Shown: piece after piece, positions 57,567-64,000 of the stretch
Position numbering within the stretch: position 1 is the stretch's first letter
How the letters are laid out: each line of letters starts with the position of its first letter
From: Aurifilum marmelostoma
Taxonomy: Eukaryota > Ascomycota > Sordariomycetes > Diaporthales > Cryphonectriaceae
Direction: 5' to 3'
Assembly: GCA_027559495.1 (NCBI GenBank)
Contig: JAMXSV010000004.1
Location: forward strand, 3,399,001-3,463,000
Length of the DNA: 64,000 nucleotides
The notes under the pieces: generated by a model
Database searches by the model: none
Told to the model about the DNA's origin: nothing
Seen by the model: only the letters and a program-made list of their open reading frames with translations
Program-made: the position numbers and the translations under genes

Positions 57567-59776
57567 ATGAGTACCTCAGGAAGTGCTGGAGCTGCAAACG
57601 GCGCAGATGGACCCAGGAATGTCCCCAAGCCAGACGACTACATCCAGTGGCCCTGTCTACCACCAGGTGGCCCCCTGAATCGGTGGTCTCATGCTATCAC
57701 CAGAGACCATGACTTTCCTGCGGCGAAGGTCAGCCAGCAATAGAGAGCCCCATTGCCTAGCTCAGCTGAACACCCAGAACTCACATCAAAGATAGGCTAT
57801 GCTGTATGCCGCCGGTGTTCCGGACCCAAAGACCATGGAAAATGCCCCCCAGGTGGGCATTGCAACGGTCTGGTGGGAAGGAAATCCATGCAAGCAAGTA
57901 CAATTGTCCAGAGCGAAGCTTCTTTATTGAGGGACTAATAACCACTAATATGCCATAACAGCACCCACCGTAAGCAGCGCCGCGTTTTGCCCAGTATTCA
58001 TTGAGCCAGGAGACCATGGTGGATGTTAGGGGAAACAGGCAATGGTCCGCTTTTGGGATGGAGAGAGAGAGAGAAAGTGTGCGAGAGTCAATGGGAACAC
58101 AATAAACTAACGATCAGCAGTGATGGACCTGGGCAACATTGTCAAGAAGTCCGTAGAGAAACAGGACATGCTGGCCTGGCAGTTCAACACCATCGGGGTC
58201 AGCGACGGTATTACGATGGGCAGTGACGGTGGGTGGACTCATCCCTCCTCCCCCCTGCTCTCTGCTAAAGATCGCAACCCACATCCTAGCAATGCGCTAT
58301 TCCCTCCAGTCACGAGAAATCATAGCCGACTCTATCGAGACCGTGACCTGTGCGCAGCGTCATGACGCCAACATCTCGATCCCAGGATGCGACAAAAATA
58401 TGCCTGGTGTGATCATGGCCGCGGCCCGCCACAACCGGCCCTTCGTCATGATCTACGGCGGGACCATCCGGAAGGGCCACAGCTCCCTCCTCGACTCTCA
58501 GGTCAACATCTCGACCTGCCTCGAGGCGCGTGGCGCCTACACCTACGGGAGGCTGCAGGCCAAGTGTCCCAAAGCCAATGGCGAGCCTGCGACCCCGGCA
58601 GACGTGCTCGAGGACCTGGAGCTGCACTCGTGTCCCAGCTCTGGTGCCTGCGGCGGCATGTACACGGCCAACACAATGGCCACTGCAATCGAGGCCATGG
58701 GTCTTAGCCTGCCCGGCAGCAGCTCATACCCTGCCACCTCGCCTGAGAAGGCCAGAGAGTGCGAGAGAGCGGCTGAAGCGATCAAGATTGTCATGGAGAG
58801 GGACATTCGGCCCAGGGATCTGCTCACCCGGGCAGCATTTGAGAACGCACTCGTGCTGACTATGGCGCTTGGCGGGAGCACGAACGGAGTCCTGCACTTC
58901 CTGGCCATGGCCAACAGCGCCGACGTGCCGCTCACGCTTGACGACATCGACAGGACGAGCAACCGCATCCCCTTCCTGGCGGACCTGCAGCCGAGCGGGA
59001 AGCACATGATGGAGGATCTGTACCGTGTAGGCGGCACACCAAGCGTGCTAAAGATGCTCATTGCTGCAGGCATGATCGACGGGAGTCTCATGACCGTTAC
59101 GGGCAGGACGCTCGCCGAGAATTGCGCCTCGTGGCCCTCGCTCGACCCGGGCCAAAAGATCATCAGGCCTCTGGATGACCCCATTAAGAAGACGGGCCAC
59201 CTGCGCGTGCTCCGTGGTAATATTGCACCGCATGGGGCAGTAGCCAAGATCACGGGCAAGGAGGGGCTGTCGTTCACCGGCAAGGCGAGAGTCTTTGACA
59301 AGGAGCACGAGTTGGACACGGCCTTGAAAAGAGGAGACATCAAGGCGACGGACGGGAACCTTGTCCTCATCGTACGGTACGAGGGACCGCGAGGTGGGCC
59401 CGGGATGCCAGAACAGCTGACGGCCAGTGCTGCCATCATCGGCGCAGGGCTCAAGAATGTCGCGCTCATTACCGACGGGCGATACAGCGGTGCCAGCCAC
59501 GGCTTCATTGTCGGCCATATATGCCCGGAGGCCGCGGTAGGAGGCCCCATCGCGATGGTGAGAAATGGCGATGAGGTGCGCATCGACGCGACGGAGAACA
59601 GGATTGACGTGCTGAATGTGACCATCGAGGAGCTAAGAGAGAGGAAGAAAGAATGGAAGCCGCCCGTCACGAAACCGCTCAGAGGGACGCTGGCCAAGTA
59701 CGCCAGGCTTGTCGGTGATGCCAGCCATGGAGCGGTGACGGATATGGCCGAGCCACTCGGAAGCTCCGAGTGGTGA
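57567..59776 (+). CDS. dihydroxy-acid dehydratase (IlvD/ILV3 family)
   Basis: Five exons, join(57567..57728,57796..57893,57962..57969,58121..58228,58290..59776), encode 620 residues. Three cysteines expected to hold the Fe-S cluster are Cys86 (NPCN), Cys159 (PGCDKNMPG) and Cys246 (GACGGMYTANT). QFNTIGVSDGITMGSD, RYSLQSREIIADS, GGSTNGVLHFLA, YEGPRGGPGMPE and TDGRYSGASHGFIVGH are family blocks. The enzyme converts dihydroxy-isovalerate and dihydroxy-methylvalerate to the 2-keto acids of valine and isoleucine synthesis. The intron after Cys86 has a GC donor (GCAAGT), and exon 3 has only 8 nt. The N-terminus has no obvious Arg-rich mitochondrial presequence, so it may be a cytosolic paralogue rather than the main ILV3. 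Confidence 0.9.
57962..57969 (+). other. 8-nt microexon of the dehydratase gene
   Basis: CACCCACC lies between AACAG and GTAAGC. Spliced to the preceding AA and the following TG it gives Asn-Thr-His-Leu, completing the family's NPCNxHL block at the Fe-S cysteine. Upstream and downstream introns have CTAAT and CTAAC branch sites. Confidence 0.75.
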
Positions 59777-60435
59777 TCGCAGGGACTGTATCAGATGCTT
59801 AGTAGTAATTCTGGGAAGTAGGCAGTCTCATGAGATGGCCCTTGAAATTGCATCTCATGTCACTTTGTTTCAATGTCACAACGTCTCCTGATCAGTCAAA
59901 TATATCATCACCAGGTCAGCAGCGCAGGAGGAATCTCACTGTCAGCAGTCAGACCGAGACTATTGACTTTCGATAATTGTGTTTTGGATTAGGTATATGG
60001 TATCGTGTAGGAAAACAAGAAAGGACAAACTGCTGCGTTTTGCGCAGCAGCCAACAATCCCGTTTGGCCGACGCCCGATCTACTCTACCGGTCCCTCCCA
60101 TGCAAGATGAAATGCGGCTGATTTGTGATTTCGTAAACGCCTGTTACAATGATGCAATAGTGGCTACGCCACGACCATCAAATCGACGAGCGGACGAGAA
60201 CCCGACATCAACAGCGCAGGTCAGCAGATATGCTGCAGCACCGCAGCTTCCAGCCACACAGACGTACTCAGGGACACAACGCGACGCCGATCGCATGGAG
60301 ATTTCCAGGCCGGGCCTTTGACTGGACATATCGTCTGTCACTCGGCCCAGCTTATCGAGCCTATGAGCTCCTTGTCGTGGCCGTTCCGTCGTGTTCTGGG
60401 ACGCAGGATGCAGGCGACCTCTTCCAGGATCCTCA
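59777..60435. other. convergent intergenic region
   Basis: This is the 3' space between the dehydratase and the mannosyltransferase genes. No gene or repeat was seen. Confidence 0.5.
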
Positions 60436-62253
60436 TTACGGGCTAGCCCAACCACCGGCAACATCAACCCACTCGGCCAAGCAGCTACCCTCTTTACCCT
60501 CGACGTCGACAATATCGGTGTCACATCGGCAACGGCATCCTACACCATTCTCCTTGGGCGGGTCCCAGTGCTCCCAGTAGTCATCCTCTTCAGCCCGCTT
60601 CTTCTCGTCCAGTGTTGTTTTTTCGAGGTATGGCTCACGGGGGAGTTGTCTTCCCAGAGGCGCGTTTGCAGGACAATGCTGAATGGTGGTGTGTCGGTAT
60701 CCAAAGTCACGGAAGTAGTGTATATCGCGAGGGGACAGAAGGGCACCGGCGGCTAGGGAGTGAATGGGCGCGTCACCCCACTGACAGAAACAGTTAGCGA
60801 CTGAGCGAAGGCCACAAGGCGGGGGATTAGAAGATGCGGCGTTACCCTTTCCATCCAAAAACCACCGCTGCGGTCCATCATCTCGAAGAAGTCCTCGTAC
60901 TCCTTGCTTCTGAAGAAGCTCAGACGAGCGATTTCGAAATTGGACCAGAAGTGACACATATTGTAGCTCTCGCCCTCCATGGCCTCGGGGTCAATCTCGG
61001 GAAGACCGTTGCGGCCAGGCTCGGAACGCAGGATCTCTTCCGGCAGTGGTGGCACTTCCATGTCTGCGACGGGGTCCTTTTGTTCAGGCTCGGGTTTGGG
61101 CTCGGTGAACATCTCCCACAGGCCCTTGGACGTAAGGTTGTTCAAGCGCTTGTAGGCAGATGCGTACCGCCAGATATTAGGGACAGTCTCCCGGAGCTCC
61201 TTGACAGCAATCGTGAATCCGTAGGTCTTGTTGTTCTCGATCATAGCTAGGAAGGGGTCGCTGCGAGAAGAGCTTGTCAGATATGGGAGGTATGCTACGA
61301 GCGATGAGGGATCGAAGTAGAACGTACTAGGTGATGTCGCAGAAGTACTTGATCTCGGGCTCGAGGCGCCAGTACCACTCGTACTTGGCGAGCAGGGGGT
61401 GCTTGTAAAAGAAGCTACCGAGAATGTCAGTAGCCGTTGTTTAGCTGGCGCTGTTCGGTTTGCCCCCGCGGCGGGAAGGGCAGCGCGGCCCAAGCTGGAC
61501 TCACCCAGAATAGAACCTGCACATGGCATGATAACTCTCCAGCCCACCGTACATGACAGCGGCATCACCCTGCTTGGCAATGCCCTCCTTGGCGACCTTT
61601 GGGTCGATCCAATCGGGGAATCCCCACATGTCTGGACCAACCTTGCCGAACTCAACAGGTGCAGATGTGTAGTTCTTGATGGTATCCTTGAATGTCTGGT
61701 TGAAGTCGCCATCGTTCAAGAACACGTATGGATAGTGGTACCAGCGATTGAAGTGGCGCTCGATGGACTTTATGGATTGGATCACGCCGTCCAATTCCTT
61801 GTTTCTGGCCAGAACGACGAAGGCGCCGTTGGCTCGGGGCTTGGAGGTATCAGGCTCGAGACAGCCCTCGACGAAGGTCTTGTCGTATTTTTCGCTGATT
61901 TTCCTGTTGAAGAATTCATTCTTAGAATCGACACCAGACAATGAGGTAAAGTTTGTGGCCTCTCACCTTATGGCCGGAGGAGCACCGGCGGGCATAAGTA
62001 TCCTGCCAGGCGAGTTTGGATGCCTCACGAAGAGGACGAGGATGAGGATAACGACAATCAACGGAAACAATATGACCACGCCGAGTGGTATGGAGATGGT
62101 AGAGTTTCCTTTAAGGCGCAGTGGCCGACGGAAGAAGGCTAGACGAGACCATAGGCGTCCTGATCTTGTCCTTGGCTTGTGAATCTTCTCATCTGCCGTG
62201 GGTAGTTGCGGAGGCCCCGTCAGGGCCTTACCCGCCCGACGGATCAGATCCAT
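60436..62253 (-). CDS. KRE2/MNT1/KTR-family alpha-1,2-mannosyltransferase (GT15)
   Basis: Five exons, complement(join(60436..60780,60846..61260,61328..61414,61505..61903,61967..62253)), encode 510 residues. A short cytosolic N-terminus and a membrane anchor (about 53-76, ISIPLGVVILFPLIVVILIL) make it a type II Golgi protein. GT15 blocks are ANGAFVVLARNKELDGVIQS, HFNRWYHYPYVFLNDGDF, MWGFPDWIDP and YWRLEPEIKYFCDIT, with the conserved catalytic glutamate in the last. CHFWSNFEIARLSFFRSKEY and GDAPIHSLAAG follow. It would transfer mannose from GDP-mannose to N- or O-linked glycans. The start at 62253 is the first in-frame ATG before the anchor. Introns have donors GTGAGA, GTGAGT, GTACGT and GTAACG. 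Confidence 0.93.
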
Positions 62254-64000
62254 ACCGTGCAGTATGGGTGCGTAGTCGAGCGCGGATGGTCGGTCGCGCG
62301 GCCCGGATCTTCTCGCGAAGAGAGGAGGGGGAGGAGGTATTGGGACCTCGATAGGAGACGGTTTTGCTGTTGTTGTTGTTGCTGCTGCTGATGGCGAGGT
62401 AGAGGATCGACACGAGACAAGAGCCGGTCCACCTGTGCCCTTCACCCCTGAAATTTTCCCCTGTGATCAGTCCAAACACGTCAAGAGTCGACGACGATTG
62501 ATCGTAGACCGACTGCGCGTCGTGGTCGCGATTGAATGGGTAGGAGAGGAAAAGGGACGGTGTCCCTGGTTGGTCCCGACGTAGTGGTTGATGTGGAGGT
62601 TGCGTGGACGTTTGAACGAGCTTGGCGCAGGTGCAGCCTTGACCGAACCACGGACCGAGCCAAGACCGACTTTTCAGAAGCAAGGCACGGGCTGAAGCTC
62701 AAGCGCAAGCGCTGACGATTGACAATGATAAGGACAGCCGGTCCCTTCGCCAAGGCGCTGGAGCGTTGACAGCTTCAGTCGGTCCTCCTTTTGTTGTGTT
62801 GGTGTCACAACGGTCAAAACGAGCTTTCCCCTCTCTCTCGCTTTCTCTTTTCTTTTCCTTTTAATTTTTTTTCTTTTTTTTTTTCTCCTTCCTTTTTTCT
62901 TCCCCTTCCCAATCTTTTTTTTTGTTCTTCTTCAGCTTCGTACCTGGTGGAAGAAGCCGCTATTGCAGCTCAGGCCACGTTTGATCGATCAGTGACAGAC
63001 AACGCGATGTCGATGTCAACGTCGACGTCGCCGTCGATGCTGGATGCTGATGATCGATGACAATGCTATAGGCAACAATGCCAGGAGAACACATACATGT
63101 GGGCTGCCTCACCTGGGCAGGAAGAGGAGGCAGCGATTGAGCCCTGGGGTTGAGGAGTTGGTTTGTCGATATTGTATCGTGTTGTGTCGTGTCATTTCGT
63201 GTGGATAGCACCTGGGCGGCAAAGACAACACAGCCAAAACCAGCCAGTTGAGATAGGAGCGTGGCAAGGGCTCTTCCCAGTCTGGGCTTCCCATCGCCTG
63301 TAAATTCTCAATACAGCAGAGCTATGCAACTACGGCAGGGTAGTATAGTGGGTGGATGCTAAAGTCTAGGCTCTGTAGCGGGTATTAATTGGCTGCGCTG
63401 TACCTCCTCAAGCATGCCCCCTTGGTACTAGTAGCATGTAGTAGGGCAGTCCAGCATATATTACTTCTCAGAAACATGAGGCACTAGGACAGTACCATAT
63501 CACCTGGTATCCACCCCCTGCTTCTACTTTGTCTTCAAGACACACTACTACTAAGCATGGTACTATGTACAGACATAGGGCTGCTTGGATGCATAGCTGC
63601 CAACATGACAATCTACCGCCCCTTTTTATTTCCTACTCATCTCCAGATTTCACTATCATGGCGTATATGTGTGATGTACCATGCATGCATCATAGGCTGG
63701 ATTTGGAACTGGGGCACAACCACCAAGGGCCATTGATCTGGATTTTTATTGCTGGCGCATTCAAAAAGGAAGAAAGAAAAGGCCCGGCGTTATGACATAC
63801 TACATGAACTCCGATATTGAAGTAGGGAGGAATCTACCATTTCCTTCCATCTCGCTCCTTGATCAATGCGACGGTTGACAGGGGCTGCCCTGGCTTGCGC
63901 TGCAGTTGCGCCAGCCACCAAGGTGCTTGTCTTCTGTCTCGAGAAACTCCTATACCAAGCTATTTCTCTTCACGTCGACCAAACCTCAACAACGGATTGT
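62254..64000. other. intergenic region to the window end
   Basis: This is the upstream region of the mannosyltransferase gene; a T-rich tract lies at 62,840-62,930. GTAC motifs recur at 63,424-63,430, 63,493 and 63,559-63,570. No gene was recognised up to 64,000. Confidence 0.5.

Overview
The window is nuclear DNA of a filamentous ascomycete (Pezizomycotina, most likely a Sordariomycete). Genes are monocistronic and lie on both strands. Most are cut by short introns (about 50-160 nt) with GTRNGT-type donors and CTRAC/CTAAT branch sites. The gene set is typically fungal: CRH-type wall transglycosylase, KTR mannosyltransferase, Mdm10, and FAT1-like acyl-CoA synthetase. All exon joins were worked out by hand from reading-frame phase, splice consensus and remembered family motifs; nothing was aligned.

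Layout. 1-12.6 kb is gene-dense: the 3' part of an alpha-arrestin, a GTPBP1-like GTPase, LSM3, a probable mitochondrial protein, GPI12/PIG-L, a small three-helix membrane protein and an NmrA-like reductase. 14-25.4 kb holds an ERG6-like methyltransferase with a broken frame, about 5 kb without genes, a FAT1-like acyl-CoA synthetase and ribosomal protein S19. 25.8-36.5 kb is a run of six minus-strand genes: Mdm10 (broken frame), an ankyrin-deaminase fusion, a D-threonine-aldolase-type PLP enzyme, a beta-propeller lactonase-like protein and a GPI-anchored CRH/GH16 enzyme, followed after a gap by a glutamine-rich SANT/Myb protein (38.8-42 kb). 42-53.8 kb is a gene desert of almost 12 kb between two SANT/Myb-type regulators, which is common around developmental regulators. 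53.8-62.3 kb has the second SANT/Myb protein, a dihydroxy-acid dehydratase (ILV3 family) and a KTR mannosyltransferase.

The genes do not form one pathway. Several serve the secretory pathway and cell wall (GPI12 starts the GPI anchor that CRH proteins carry; KTR mannosylates secretory proteins), and others are housekeeping. I see no biosynthetic cluster, intact transposon, tRNA, rRNA or CRISPR array.

Most notable: the ankyrin-deaminase fusion with HAE and PCxxC zinc motifs (27.9-29.7 kb); a GC-AG intron plus an 8-nt microexon that rebuild the Fe-S cysteine motif of the dihydroxy-acid dehydratase; a stop-free, frame-preserving 78-nt intron inside a SANT gene; and two frame breaks in otherwise well-formed genes, each consistent with one extra base.
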